From assembly GCF_049723905.1 (NCBI RefSeq), contig NZ_JBJKFD010000001.1, positions 248,001 to 312,000 of the forward strand: 64,000 nt of DNA, read 5' to 3'. Positions 1-8,156 of the stretch are shown here, in pieces. This stretch comes from G963665185 sp049723905 (GTDB lineage: Bacteria; Desulfobacterota; Desulfovibrionia; Desulfovibrionales; Desulfovibrionaceae). Position numbers and translations under genes: made by a program. Positions within the stretch are counted from its first letter, which is position 1. Each line of letters opens with the position of its first letter. Under the pieces are notes generated by a model that saw only the letters and a program-made list of their open reading frames with translations, did no database searches and was not told the DNA's origin.

Positions 1-2
1 GT

Positions 3-221
3 TTGAATGAACAGCTCAAGGACAACCTGGATACCGACAAGGAGAGTTTCTACCGTCAGGAAGTGGAAGGCTTCCGGGCCACATTCCATAAGCCGGTTAT
101 CTATGCCAGCTGGGATTGGTCGCAAACGGTTGAAGATGCCTTGCACCACGCCGGCTTTGCCGATTTTGAAGCGCATGCAAAGGCATTGGAAGAAGCCAGG
201 AAAAAGGCTACTTGGTTTTAG
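3..221 (+). CDS. C-terminal part of an unidentified protein, cut by the window edge
   Basis: An open frame enters from the left edge and runs about 72 codons to a TAG stop, followed about 90 bp later by a clear terminator, so this is the end of a transcription unit. The visible part is acidic and largely helical in character (many E, K and A; a WDWSQ stretch near residue 38). No family was recognised. The first TTG in frame is not supported as a start because no ribosome-binding site is visible; the gene most likely begins outside the window. Confidence 0.5.
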   Translation: MNEQLKDNLDTDKESFYRQEVEGFRATFHKPVIYASWDWSQTVEDALHHAGFADFEAHAKALEEARKKATWF

Positions 222-313
222 TCTGTTGTCCGTAACTCTGTAGAATGGCTTACGGATAGTTGAACTGAAAGCGCATTTCCGCGTGAGCTGTTCAGCGAAC
301 AACATGCTTATAA

Positions 314-349
314 ACACCCGCAGGGAATGTTCCTTGCGGGTGTTTTTTT
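314..349 (+). terminator. Rho-independent terminator
   Basis: A 12-bp GC-rich stem (CACCCGCAGGGA pairing with TCCTTGCGGGTG) with a short loop is followed by a run of T. It ends the transcription unit that enters from the left. Confidence 0.85.
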
Positions 350-489
350 AGGGGGAGTCGGAATACAGGAAAAGATAGCCTTTTCCTTTGAACATTTTCT
401 GTATTCAAATTACTATGAGAAGTACTTCTATTGCTTCCAATGTACGCAATTGCGGCAGTAAAATTTTGAGGAGACGCCAGGAGAAAAGC

Positions 490-1251
490 ATGTTGAAGCA
501 GTACATCCTCCTCTTTTGCTTTTGCCTGTTTTTGATCGGAGGGGGCGGTGTTGGTTCCTCATGGGCTGGGCATGTGGCGCTTGCTTCGTTGGAATGGGTT
601 CCATACACCGGAGCGCGGCTTCCCGAAAAGGGATCATCTTCCCTTGTGGTTAGCAAAGCCTTTGAAGCGGCCGGGTATTCGGCCTCCATCAAGTTCTTTC
701 CATGGAAAAGAGTGGTAAGAATGTCAGTGCAGGGCCATGTAGATGGCTATTTTCCGGTATATTTTTCTTTGCAACGATCAAAAATATTTATTTTTTCGAA
801 TCAAATCGGGCTCAGTCCCATAGGGTTCATTGAGCCCGTTGGACATCATGTGGACTGGAAAACCCTTGATGATTTGAAGGGGCTGCGTATTGGCGTAGTG
901 GACGGTTTTGTGAACACTGCGGAATTTGATGCCATGGTTGCCTCTGGAGAACTGAACGTGGATTCGAGCATGGAAGATATCACAAATATCAAGAAATTGG
1001 CGCTTGGAAGGTTGGATTTGGCTGTTATTGATAAAAGGGTCTTTACTTTCCTTATGCAATCCGAGCCCAGCCTTCGTGAGTTCAAGGATAAGGTGGTGTT
1101 CAATGACAAGTTGCTGGAACTCAAGGGATTGTATGTTTGTTTTCTGCGTACGGAAAAGGGGCGGCGGTTGGTGAAGGTTTTCAACGAAGGCCTTGGTAAG
1201 TTGGATTGGCAGTCGGTACAGGAGGAATACTTTCAAAGTATCATGAAGTGA
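490..1251 (+). CDS. Periplasmic solute-binding protein (SBP family 3 type), first of a tandem pair
   Basis: A 253-residue exported protein of the amino-acid-type solute-binding family. The start at 490 is chosen over an upstream in-frame ATG (388) because a purine-rich site (GGAGAAAAGC) precedes it and a classic signal peptide follows immediately (MLKQY, a long hydrophobic core, small residues near residue 25). The mature part begins with a LEW-PYT segment typical of these proteins, and the second lobe has a DLKGLRIGVVDG segment. The next gene is a close paralogue with the same landmarks. No permease or ATPase lies beside it, so the ligand and transporter are unknown; a chemosensory or orphan binding role is possible. 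Confidence 0.8.
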   Translation: MLKQYILLFCFCLFLIGGGGVGSSWAGHVALASLEWVPYTGARLPEKGSSSLVVSKAFEAAGYSASIKFFPWKRVVRMSVQGHVDGYFPVYFSLQRSKIFIFSNQIGLSPIGFIEPVGHHVDWKTLDDLKGLRIGVVDGFVNTAEFDAMVASGELNVDSSMEDITNIKKLALGRLDLAVIDKRVFTFLMQSEPSLREFKDKVVFNDKLLELKGLYVCFLRTEKGRRLVKVFNEGLGKLDWQSVQEEYFQSIMK

Positions 1252-1426
1252 ATGGCGTGCTGGAGTATTCGAGCTGCAGGCGGGAAGTTGATTTTGCGTT
1301 GAGTCCTGTAGGTATGTTTATTCTTCTTGGACGGACTTTTTCAGGAGCGTGTGGTTACCGGCAGTTTAGTTTGCCTTGATATTCAGAACTGTTGTTGAAA
1401 TCAGGAATCTCGTAAGGAGAAGGCAC

Positions 1427-2185
1427 GTGAAGCGGTACATCCTCGTTCTCATCTTGGGACTGTTTTTGGGCGGTGTATGCTGCGGTGGTGACCTGCAGAC
1501 CACTCATGTTGTCCTTTCTTCCCTTGAGTGGCCACCTTATACGAGCGAAAATTTGCCTGGAAACGGGGCTTCTGGCCACGTGGTAACGGCAGCTTTCAGG
1601 GCAGCGGGAGTTTCCACGGACCTGGGGTTTTATCCCTGGAAGAGGGCGGTACGAATGGCGGAGAAGGGAAGGGCGGCAGCATACTTCCCGGAATACTTTT
1701 CACCGCGTCTTGCTACGAACTTTATTTTTTCCGAAAAGATGGGAACCAGTCCATTAGGATTTATCGAGCCAGCGAATAATCGGGTAAACTGGGATTCACT
1801 CAGCGATTTGAAGGGGCTACGTATCGGGGTCGTCGACGGGTACGTTAATACTCCGGAGTTCGACAATATGGTCGCCTTGAAAGAGCTTACGGTGGACCCT
1901 GGGGTGGACGATGTGATGAATATTAAGAAATTGGCGCTGGGACGGCTGGACTTGGCGGTAATGGACAGAAATGTTTTTGAGTATCTGATGAAGACAGCGC
2001 CCTGCCTTGCTCCATTCAAAGATAAAATTGTGTTCAACAAAAAACTGTTGGGAATTCGTGGGCTTTACGTGTGTTTTCCTCGCTCCGACGGGGGACGTAA
2101 GCTGTTGCGTCTCTTTAACCGCGGCTTGTCGAAGATAGATTGGATGAAGGAGCAGCAAGAATACATGCAGAGTATTTCTCGTTAG
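1427..2185 (+). CDS. Periplasmic solute-binding protein (SBP family 3 type), second of a tandem pair
   Basis: A 252-residue paralogue of the preceding gene, sharing the LEW-PYTSE start of the mature domain, FYPWKRAVRMAE, GFIEPANN and DLKGLRIGVVDG segments. The GTG at 1427 is preferred to the ATG at 1376: an AAGGAGA site lies 7-8 nt upstream and the signal peptide (VKRYILVLILGLFLGG) begins there. The 175-bp gap from the first copy suggests a duplication that kept its own translation signals. Substrate unknown; no transporter components follow. Confidence 0.8.
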   Translation: MKRYILVLILGLFLGGVCCGGDLQTTHVVLSSLEWPPYTSENLPGNGASGHVVTAAFRAAGVSTDLGFYPWKRAVRMAEKGRAAAYFPEYFSPRLATNFIFSEKMGTSPLGFIEPANNRVNWDSLSDLKGLRIGVVDGYVNTPEFDNMVALKELTVDPGVDDVMNIKKLALGRLDLAVMDRNVFEYLMKTAPCLAPFKDKIVFNKKLLGIRGLYVCFPRSDGGRKLLRLFNRGLSKIDWMKEQQEYMQSISR

Positions 2186-2469
2186 CGGAGAACAGAAGGG
2201 GGGCCTTTTTTTGTTGGGAAGAGGTGCAGACGTTATTGCTTCAGGTCTGCCATGGGCTGTCTATCCCTCTTTTATTCTTGAAGGAATTTGATATTTTTAC
2301 TAAGAGCCGTTGCAGCGTGACGCTGGGCGTCTTTTTGGGGAAAGGAAAGTTTTCAGCTCCATCTACAGCCCCTCAGGCTGTACAGTCGCATCTTCCATAT
2401 TGGTTTCAACCACTCTCCGCAAAAAATATCTTTATCGAGCATATTTTCCAGATACATAAGGAACAATGA

Positions 2470-3369
2470 ATGTTTATTTCCAAGCGACACCATGTCTTTT
2501 TTCTGGATAAGAAGAATACTCCTTCACACAGCACGGATATTCCTGCCTACCTTTCTTTTGAGACCATGGATTGTTTCAGCGATCAGGACTGTTCTTCGGA
2601 AAGTGGACTCGACGCTGTTGATTTTGGACGCTGCAATCCGGCAACCGGTCCTGTCTATTTGAATGGAGTTACAGCAGGAGACGTTATTCGGTTGGATTTC
2701 AAAGGCGTGCTGGTCAAGTCGCCGGGCAAGATGGTTGTTGCTCCGGGAGTGGGCGCATTGGGGGAAAAGGAGAAAACGACAGAGGTCAGATTTTTTGACC
2801 TCAAGGAAGACAAAGTCGTTTTCAACGAGAAGGTGTCCCTGGACATCAAGCCGGTTGTCGGAGTCATCGGTGTGGCTCCTGCCGGAGAAGGCATTGCATG
2901 CGGAACTTCAGGAGATCATGGCGGGAATATCGACACCAGACTCATAGGCCCTGGGGCGTCTCTTTATCTTCCTGTTTTTGTGGATGGTGCGTTGCTAGCA
3001 ATGGGGGATCTGCACGCCGCCATGGGTGACGGGGAAATTCTTTCTTCCGGCCTAGAAGTCGCGGGCGAGGTGGATGTTGAAGTGCGAAAGGCTGAAGGGC
3101 TTGAGATAAGTATGCCGATGGCAAAGACGCTCACAACCCTTTCCTTTATAGCTTCGGACAAGACTTTGGAAAAAGCGATTGAAAAGGCAAGCCTGGCAAT
3201 GGCTGAGTTTCTCCACACCAAGTCCGAATTATCTTTGGCGCAGGCGGCAATGCTCATAACCGCCAGTGGCAGCCTCAAGGTCTGCCAGACGGTGAACCCA
3301 GCAAAGACCGTTCGTTGTACCATGCCGTTGGAAGTGCTCCGCAAGTTGGATATTGATATGGATTTTTAA
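2470..3369 (+). CDS. Acetamidase/formamidase family protein
   Basis: A 299-residue cytosolic protein of the FmdA/AmdA family, which hydrolyses short-chain amides to ammonia and the carboxylate. Supporting features are the PATGPVYLNG and GDVIRLDF motifs in the N-terminal half, the GVIGVAPAGEG segment near residue 139, and GDLHAAMGDGE near residue 178, a family hallmark thought to help bind the active-site metal. Length matches the short bacterial and archaeal members. The start has an AAGGAAC site 5-9 nt upstream. It stands alone, 285 bp from the binding proteins, and ends before a strong terminator. Substrate (formamide, acetamide or another amide) cannot be decided. Confidence 0.85.
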   Translation: MFISKRHHVFFLDKKNTPSHSTDIPAYLSFETMDCFSDQDCSSESGLDAVDFGRCNPATGPVYLNGVTAGDVIRLDFKGVLVKSPGKMVVAPGVGALGEKEKTTEVRFFDLKEDKVVFNEKVSLDIKPVVGVIGVAPAGEGIACGTSGDHGGNIDTRLIGPGASLYLPVFVDGALLAMGDLHAAMGDGEILSSGLEVAGEVDVEVRKAEGLEISMPMAKTLTTLSFIASDKTLEKAIEKASLAMAEFLHTKSELSLAQAAMLITASGSLKVCQTVNPAKTVRCTMPLEVLRKLDIDMDF

Positions 3370-3475
3370 TGAAGTGAACTTGTTTCCTTCAAAGTTGAAT
3401 CTTTATTTCTGAATGAAGCGGCAGGGGCGTAGTTCGGCGATTTGTGACGCAACTTTTCAGGCTCTTGTAAAAACA

Positions 3476-3508
3476 AAGCCCTCCCTGAACATGTTCCGGG
3501 AGGGCTTT
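3476..3508 (+). terminator. Rho-independent terminator after the amidase gene
   Basis: Ten-base arms (AAGCCCTCCC and its near-complement GGGAGGGCTT) around an 11-13-nt loop followed by TTT. Confidence 0.8.
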
Positions 3509-3614
3509 TGCTGATAGACACGATATTGTGCTGGATGGCGCTGCTACTGGAAGTACCAAGCGGGAAGTGCCCGAGGCGCATCCCTATTGGTTATTGCTTT
3601 CCCTGAGCAGCTAC

Positions 3615-3652
3615 TGTTTTCTCAAAATGCATGTACGTATTTTGAGAAAACA
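3615..3652. repeat. Perfect inverted repeat at the end of ltaE
   Basis: Fourteen-base perfect arms (TGTTTTCTCAAAAT / ATTTTGAGAAAACA) separated by 10 nt lie 3 bp beyond the threonine aldolase stop. Probably a transcript-end hairpin for the minus-strand gene, although it is AT-rich and lacks a clean T run. Confidence 0.6.
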
Positions 3653-3655
3653 TTA

Positions 3656-4675
3656 CTAGTCGAGACCGGCAACTGCCTGCAGAAATGTGTCGATGTCTTC
3701 TTCTGTGGTATTATACGAGCAAACCAGACGTGCCTCGTGTCTGCGCGGAGCCCATTCGTAGAAATAAAAGTTCTTTTGCAGGGCTTCCATATGTTCCGCT
3801 TTGAACGTGGCAAACACCATGTTGGCCTGTACGTTGTTGTTCAGCGTAACATGGGGCATTTTTTCCAGACCGTTTGCCAGACGTTTTGCCATGGCGTTGG
3901 CGTGTGCCGCGTTTTCCAGCCATAAGTTGTTGGAAAGCAGCTCGGCGAACTGGCAGGTGAGAAAACGCATCTTGGAAAGCAGCTGCAGGTTTTGTTTGCG
4001 CAGGTAGATGAACTCTTCCCCCAGTTTGGGATCGAAGAACACCACGGCCTCCCCGAACAACATGCCGTTTTTTGCACCGCCGAAAGACAGTACATCCACA
4101 CCGGCGTCACGCGTAAAGGCTGCCACATCCTCGCCCAGCGCAACGGCTGCGTTGGCAATGCGGGCACCGTCCATATGCAGGTACATGCCGTTTGCATGGA
4201 CGAATTCCGCCAAGTCGCTGACTTCCTCTACAGTGTAGATTGCACCCATTTCCGTTGCCTGAGTAATGGAAACAACCTTGGGCTGGTTTTGGTGAACCAC
4301 ACCACGTGCATCGAGCTGAGGTTCTATGTCCGCAATGCACATCTTGCCGTTGTCCGAGCGGACAGGCAGCAGTTTGCACCCGGTAATATGTTCGGGTGCT
4401 CCGGTTTCGTCCACGTTGATATGCGCGATATCCGCGCAGATAACGGCATGGTAGGGACGTGTGAGGCTCTTGATGGCCAGGACGTTCGCACCGGTTCCAT
4501 TCAGTACGTAATGAACGGAAATATCTTTTCCGAACAGACGGTTGAACTGAGCAGTGGCCTTGGCTGTGTATTCGTCATCGCCATAAGGTTTGGCGTCTCC
4601 GGCATTGGCATTGACCAGCGCATCCAGGACCCTGGGATGCGCTCCGGAGGCATTGTCGCTTGCTAGATTCAGCAC
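3656..4675 (-). CDS. ltaE: Low-specificity L-threonine aldolase
   Basis: A PLP-dependent enzyme that cleaves L-threonine/allo-threonine to glycine and acetaldehyde. The GTG at 4675 is chosen: AAGGAG lies 7 nt upstream and the protein then starts with LNLASDNASGAHP, matching the usual N-terminus (D-R-SDT equivalent). Other landmarks are YGDDEYT near residue 38, the HMDGARIANA segment and SFGGAKNG, where the lysine forms the Schiff base with PLP. At 339 residues it is normal for the family. A longer reading from 4750 adds only unrelated residues. It is monocistronic, divided from the upstream TPR gene by a hairpin. Confidence 0.92.
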   Translation of the reverse strand: MLNLASDNASGAHPRVLDALVNANAGDAKPYGDDEYTAKATAQFNRLFGKDISVHYVLNGTGANVLAIKSLTRPYHAVICADIAHINVDETGAPEHITGCKLLPVRSDNGKMCIADIEPQLDARGVVHQNQPKVVSITQATEMGAIYTVEEVSDLAEFVHANGMYLHMDGARIANAAVALGEDVAAFTRDAGVDVLSFGGAKNGMLFGEAVVFFDPKLGEEFIYLRKQNLQLLSKMRFLTCQFAELLSNNLWLENAAHANAMAKRLANGLEKMPHVTLNNNVQANMVFATFKAEHMEALQKNFYFYEWAPRRHEARLVCSYNTTEEDIDTFLQAVAGLD

Positions 4676-4840
4676 GGAAAACTCCTTGAAAACGTTGAAG
4701 TGGGAGACGTTATAAGTAAGGAACGGTGGGCAGTCAAAAAGTAATGACACCTGGGAGGCGGATTTCGGCTAGAAAAGGCAAAGTAGAAAGTAGGTGGAGC
4801 CGTGATTACTCAAGTACTTGAGGAAGAGAGGTTGAAGTTG

Positions 4841-4864
4841 AAAGGGCGGTCCATAAGACCGCCC
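4841..4864 (-). terminator. Terminator hairpin after the TPR gene
   Basis: GGGCGGTC-CATAA-GACCGCCC, an 8-bp perfect stem, followed on the minus strand by only three T. Probable terminator for the TPR gene just upstream on that strand. Confidence 0.6.
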
Positions 4865-4943
4865 TGGTGTTTGAACAAAAGGTATCGGAGTCTTCACTAC
4901 CTACCCGACTCTCCCGCGTTTTTATTGATTGGCCCCAAGCCGA

Positions 4944-5552
4944 TTACATCTCGTCTATCATCAGACGGATGGGCTGCCCTGACGGTGATTTCGCATCGGG
5001 ATTTACCTTGAGCAGTTCCTGCCAGGAGGCAATGGCCCCGGCCTTATCGTTAAGGTCGTGCAGCATGACCACCCCTTTGTTGAAACGTGCGGTCTGGTGG
5101 CGAGGGTCGATGGCAATGGCCTTGTCGAAGGATTTGATGGCTTCCTTGGGTTGACCATTGCGGCGGTACATGACGCCGAGGTCCGTCCATATGTTGGCGT
5201 CTTTGGGATCAAGATCCAAGGCGTGGGTGTACGCGTGAATTGCTTCAACATGGTTGCCACTGTCGAAGTAGATATGTCCCAAGGCGACCCAGGCGTCTCG
5301 GTTTTCCGGATGCCGCTGGGTTTCCATTTCCAGGTCGAGCTGGCGGCGTTGTTCCGCTGCGTTCCTGCCCGTGGCCTGCTGCCCGTTTTGGGTTGGCTGT
5401 TGCTGAGCTGGCTGGGCCTTTTGGCCGGGAAGGAAGTAACCGGCCGTCATGGCACCTGTCATGAATCCCAACAGCAGGCAAAGAACAGCAATAAGATATG
5501 CGGTCTGTTTCGGCATGGTAGCCTGAGTTTTTGAGTCGTTTTGGTGGGACAT
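4944..5552 (-). CDS. Membrane-anchored TPR-repeat protein
   Basis: A 202-residue protein starting at 5552, where AGGGAGGA lies 5-12 nt upstream; the longer frame to 5678 has no such site. An uncleaved membrane segment (about residues 18-37, AYLIAVLCLLLGFMTGAMTA) is followed by a Q/P-rich linker and three TPR-like repeats with NRDAWVALGHIYFDSGNHVEA, DANIWTDLGVMYRRNGQPKEA and the next unit. Such proteins act as scaffolds at the cytoplasmic membrane; TPR anchors of this shape occur with cytochrome c maturation and envelope assembly. No partner is evident nearby. Function is unassigned. Confidence 0.75.
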   Translation of the reverse strand: MSHQNDSKTQATMPKQTAYLIAVLCLLLGFMTGAMTAGYFLPGQKAQPAQQQPTQNGQQATGRNAAEQRRQLDLEMETQRHPENRDAWVALGHIYFDSGNHVEAIHAYTHALDLDPKDANIWTDLGVMYRRNGQPKEAIKSFDKAIAIDPRHQTARFNKGVVMLHDLNDKAGAIASWQELLKVNPDAKSPSGQPIRLMIDEM

Positions 5553-5735
5553 TAAATCCTCCCTAAAAGGTATAGTTAGTGGGCTATACTTGTAAATACT
5601 TTGGGGTGCAAGTGGGGTTGAACGTGGTGTCGGGTGAGTTTGGCTCAAGAGAAGGTGGGCGGCAAGAGAAAAGACCAACCCATATGTTTGTCCCTTGCTC
5701 TGTTTTGGATATCTCTCGGCTGTGGTGGAAAAATC

Positions 5736-5765
5736 ATAAGAAAGCCCCCGCCGAAGCAGGGGCTT
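5736..5765 (-). terminator. Terminator of the ech operon
   Basis: On the minus strand AAGCCCCTGC-TTCG-GCGGGGGCTT, a 10-bp stem capped by a stable TTCG tetraloop and followed by TTCTTA. It lies 55 bp beyond the last ech gene. Confidence 0.85.
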
Positions 5766-5819
5766 GAAGAGCTTGGAAGACTGTAACCGCTCTTTCCTGA
5801 AGAAAGTGTACAGTTCGTT

Positions 5820-6191
5820 CTATTTTTCCTTTTTGGCCGCCTTCTTTTTCGGTTTGGGCGGTTCGCCTTGCATTACAATCTGTTGGCGTTCCTGGGTAAC
5901 CGGGCGCCAGGTTTCTTTTTGATGCAGGCAGTTGGTCGGGCAGGAATCCACGCAGATGCCGCAGTAAACGCAGGCAAAGGGATCGCATTCCCACTTTCCT
6001 GCATTTTTGTCGACAACAATGCACTGGGAAGGGCACTTGCGGGCACAGGTTCCGCAAAAGATGCATTGGTCGATGTCGTTGTACAGCTCACCCCGAACGT
6101 TGGGAAAAGGCTCCCGTACCTGAGTAGGGTACATACGGGTGGCGCTTTTACGCGTCAGGTTTTTGATGACGTTGGGCGTCATGAATAGCAT
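5820..6191 (-). CDS. echF: Ech hydrogenase subunit F, 2x[4Fe-4S] ferredoxin-like
   Basis: A 123-residue electron-transfer subunit of the Ech membrane hydrogenase, homologous to NuoI. Two CxxCxxCxxxC clusters are present: cysteines 43, 46, 49, 53 and 74, 77, 80, 84, each able to hold part of a [4Fe-4S] pair. The C-terminus is a lysine-rich tail. The start at 6191 has AAGGAGG 8 nt upstream. It is the last gene of the operon, 12 bp after echE. It should pass electrons between soluble ferredoxin and the EchC cluster at the cytoplasmic face of the membrane. Confidence 0.93.
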   Translation of the reverse strand: MLFMTPNVIKNLTRKSATRMYPTQVREPFPNVRGELYNDIDQCIFCGTCARKCPSQCIVVDKNAGKWECDPFACVYCGICVDSCPTNCLHQKETWRPVTQERQQIVMQGEPPKPKKKAAKKEK

Positions 6192-6203
6192 GGCTTGTCC
6201 TCC

Positions 6204-7280
6204 TTAACGTTCGGTGCAGCTGATGCACGGATCGATGGACAGGGCAATGACCGGGACGTCCGCAAGCTCACATTCGGGCAGCATGGCCAAAAGAGGCGGA
6301 ATGTTGGCGAACGTTGGGGTGCGGATGCGCAGCCTGTCCAGATTTTTGGTGCCATTGGCCTTTACATAGTAGAGGCATTCGCCACGGGGCTGTTCCACGC
6401 GCATTACTGTTTCGCCTTCGGGGCGGCCCTTGACCGTGGTGTTCAGTTCGCCCTTGGGCAGCATTCCAATGGCTTGGCGCACGATTTCCAAAGACTGCAA
6501 CGTCTCGCGGAAACGAACCTTGCCACGGGCGTAGCAGTCACCGTCCGGTTCGGTCACGGGTTCGAAGTCGATTTCATCGAAAGCGCAGTAACCAGTCATG
6601 CGCATATCGTGCGCCACGCCGGAACCACGCAGGGTGGGGCCTGCCGCGCCGAGTTCATAGGCTTGATCGTAGGTGAGCACACCAATGCCGACTGTACGTT
6701 TTTTTACGGTGTAATCGTTGAGGAGTGTATCCTGCAGGCGCTTGATTTCCTTCTCGCACCAATCGATTTCCTGGAGAATCCAGTTGCATTGCTCCGTCGT
6801 GAGGTCACGGCGTACGCCGCCGACGACGTTGACCGAAACGATGACGCGGTTGCCTGTGGTGGCTTCGTTGATGTCCATGATGCGTTCACGGACTTTCCAG
6901 AACTGCATGAACAGGGATTCGAAGCCAAAGGCATCTGCATACAGGCCCAACCACAGCAGGTGGCTGTGCGCCCTGTGCAGTTCGCCCCATATGGTGCGCA
7001 GGAATTTTGCTCTGCGGGGGATCTCGATATCCATGAGCTCTTCAATGGATTGGCAGTAGCACACTGCATGGATCATGGAGCAGATGCCGCAAACACGCTC
7101 GCAGACCTGAATCATCTGGTGGAAGTCGCGGATTTCACAGAGCTTTTCAAGTCCTCTGTGAACATAGCCGATCTGGGGAAGGGCTTCCTTCACTATTTCA
7201 TCTTCGACCACCAGCTTCAGATGAATCGGTTCGGGAAGAACCGGGTGCTGGGGCCCGAAGGGAATGATTGTACGTGCCAT
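6204..7280 (-). CDS. echE: Ech hydrogenase subunit E, [NiFe] catalytic subunit
   Basis: The 358-residue large subunit of a group 4 [NiFe] hydrogenase. The two nickel-binding pairs are intact: C64xxC67 in ERVCGIC and C352xxC355 in DPCISC. The protein ends three residues after the last ligand cysteine, so it lacks the C-terminal extension that a maturation protease removes in most [NiFe] hydrogenases; this is known for Ech/CooH-type enzymes. It reduces protons or oxidises H2 in exchange with ferredoxin. GAGGAC precedes the ATG. A long antisense frame over the gene is not real. Confidence 0.95.
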   Translation of the reverse strand: MARTIIPFGPQHPVLPEPIHLKLVVEDEIVKEALPQIGYVHRGLEKLCEIRDFHQMIQVCERVCGICSMIHAVCYCQSIEELMDIEIPRRAKFLRTIWGELHRAHSHLLWLGLYADAFGFESLFMQFWKVRERIMDINEATTGNRVIVSVNVVGGVRRDLTTEQCNWILQEIDWCEKEIKRLQDTLLNDYTVKKRTVGIGVLTYDQAYELGAAGPTLRGSGVAHDMRMTGYCAFDEIDFEPVTEPDGDCYARGKVRFRETLQSLEIVRQAIGMLPKGELNTTVKGRPEGETVMRVEQPRGECLYYVKANGTKNLDRLRIRTPTFANIPPLLAMLPECELADVPVIALSIDPCISCTER

Positions 7281-7304
7281 ATCTTGTCCTCGGTCTAGCC
7301 AGGC

Positions 7305-7679
7305 TTATTGTTTGGTAACGGTCGAGTATCTGACAAAAGGCAGACTGGTAACTTCCTGTTCGAGCAGAAGGTGTCCGCCAAAGTCCAGTGCCAGACCTTC
7401 GAACCAGAGACCGAATTGGTCCTGGATTTCGTTTTCTATGAGCAGTGCGGCAAAGTACACCGAGGAGATGCTGGGAACTTTGCTGTCGCTCTCGGAGCGC
7501 GAGACCTCGAGTCTGAGGTGAATCAGGCGCAGATGGAGTTCAAGATGGTAGTAGATGGCGACTTTGTCGTCATCCAGATTGACCGCGCTCATGGTCACGA
7601 AGCGGTATCCTTCGGACTTGAGCTTGACGACTTCCGATACGACGTTGTCGGTGGTGACCGTTTCGACGTGTTCTTTCAC
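7305..7679 (-). CDS. echD: Ech hydrogenase subunit D
   Basis: A 124-residue hydrophilic subunit placed exactly where EchD belongs, between echC and echE. It resembles part of the 30-kDa NuoC family (YRFVTMSAVNLDDDKVAIYYHL, and the FVRYS ending), the connecting subunit of the peripheral arm. It has no cofactor-binding motif. Translation starts at a GTG (7679) with AGGT upstream. Identification rests partly on operon position because the family is poorly conserved. Confidence 0.85.
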   Translation of the reverse strand: MKEHVETVTTDNVVSEVVKLKSEGYRFVTMSAVNLDDDKVAIYYHLELHLRLIHLRLEVSRSESDSKVPSISSVYFAALLIENEIQDQFGLWFEGLALDFGGHLLLEQEVTSLPFVRYSTVTKQ

Positions 7680-7703
7680 GGTTATACCTGCTTTGTCCTT
7701 GGG

Positions 7704-8150
7704 TTACATGCTTTCCTGAAGCTTGGCCAACTTACCCAGACCTTCGACGACACCGTCGATGATGGCTTCGGGCTTGGCAGGGCAGCCGGGAACGTACACA
7801 TCCACGGGGATGACCTTATCCACTCCGCCGATCACATTGTATGCTTCGCGGAAGATGCCTCCGGACAGGCCGCATGCGCCAATGGCAATGACCAGCTTGG
7901 GCTCGGGCATCTGATCGTAAAGCTTCTTCAACACGTGCTTGTTGCGCGGGTTGACCGTGCCGGTAACGAGCAACGCGTCGGCGTGTTTGGGGTTTCCCAC
8001 GTTGACGATGCCGAACCGCTCCACATCGTAGAGGGGGGTCAGGCAGGCCAGCACTTCAATGTCGCAGCCGTTGCAGCTGCCGCAGTCGAAATGCATTATC
8101 CACGGAGACTTGATCCGTGATTTTTTAATGAAGTCTTTGATTTTGCTCAT
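7704..8150 (-). CDS. echC: Ech hydrogenase subunit C, small subunit with proximal [4Fe-4S]
   Basis: A 148-residue NuoB-like (20-kDa) hydrogenase small subunit. Cysteines 23, 26 and 29 in FDCGSCNGCDIE, plus those in IGACGLSGG and VYVPGCPAKPE, supply the ligands for the proximal cluster next to the NiFe site. It relays electrons between EchF and the catalytic subunit EchE. It begins 6 bp after the echB stop, consistent with translational coupling. Confidence 0.94.
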   Translation of the reverse strand: MSKIKDFIKKSRIKSPWIMHFDCGSCNGCDIEVLACLTPLYDVERFGIVNVGNPKHADALLVTGTVNPRNKHVLKKLYDQMPEPKLVIAIGACGLSGGIFREAYNVIGGVDKVIPVDVYVPGCPAKPEAIIDGVVEGLGKLAKLQESM

Positions 8151-8156
8151 ATTTGT

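Noticed and set aside
2140..2469. A 109-codon frame after the second solute-binding protein
   Set aside because: It starts inside the preceding gene out of frame and matches no family.
6195..7298. A 367-codon plus-strand frame over echE
   Set aside because: It is the antisense of a strongly supported hydrogenase gene and has no recognisable domain.
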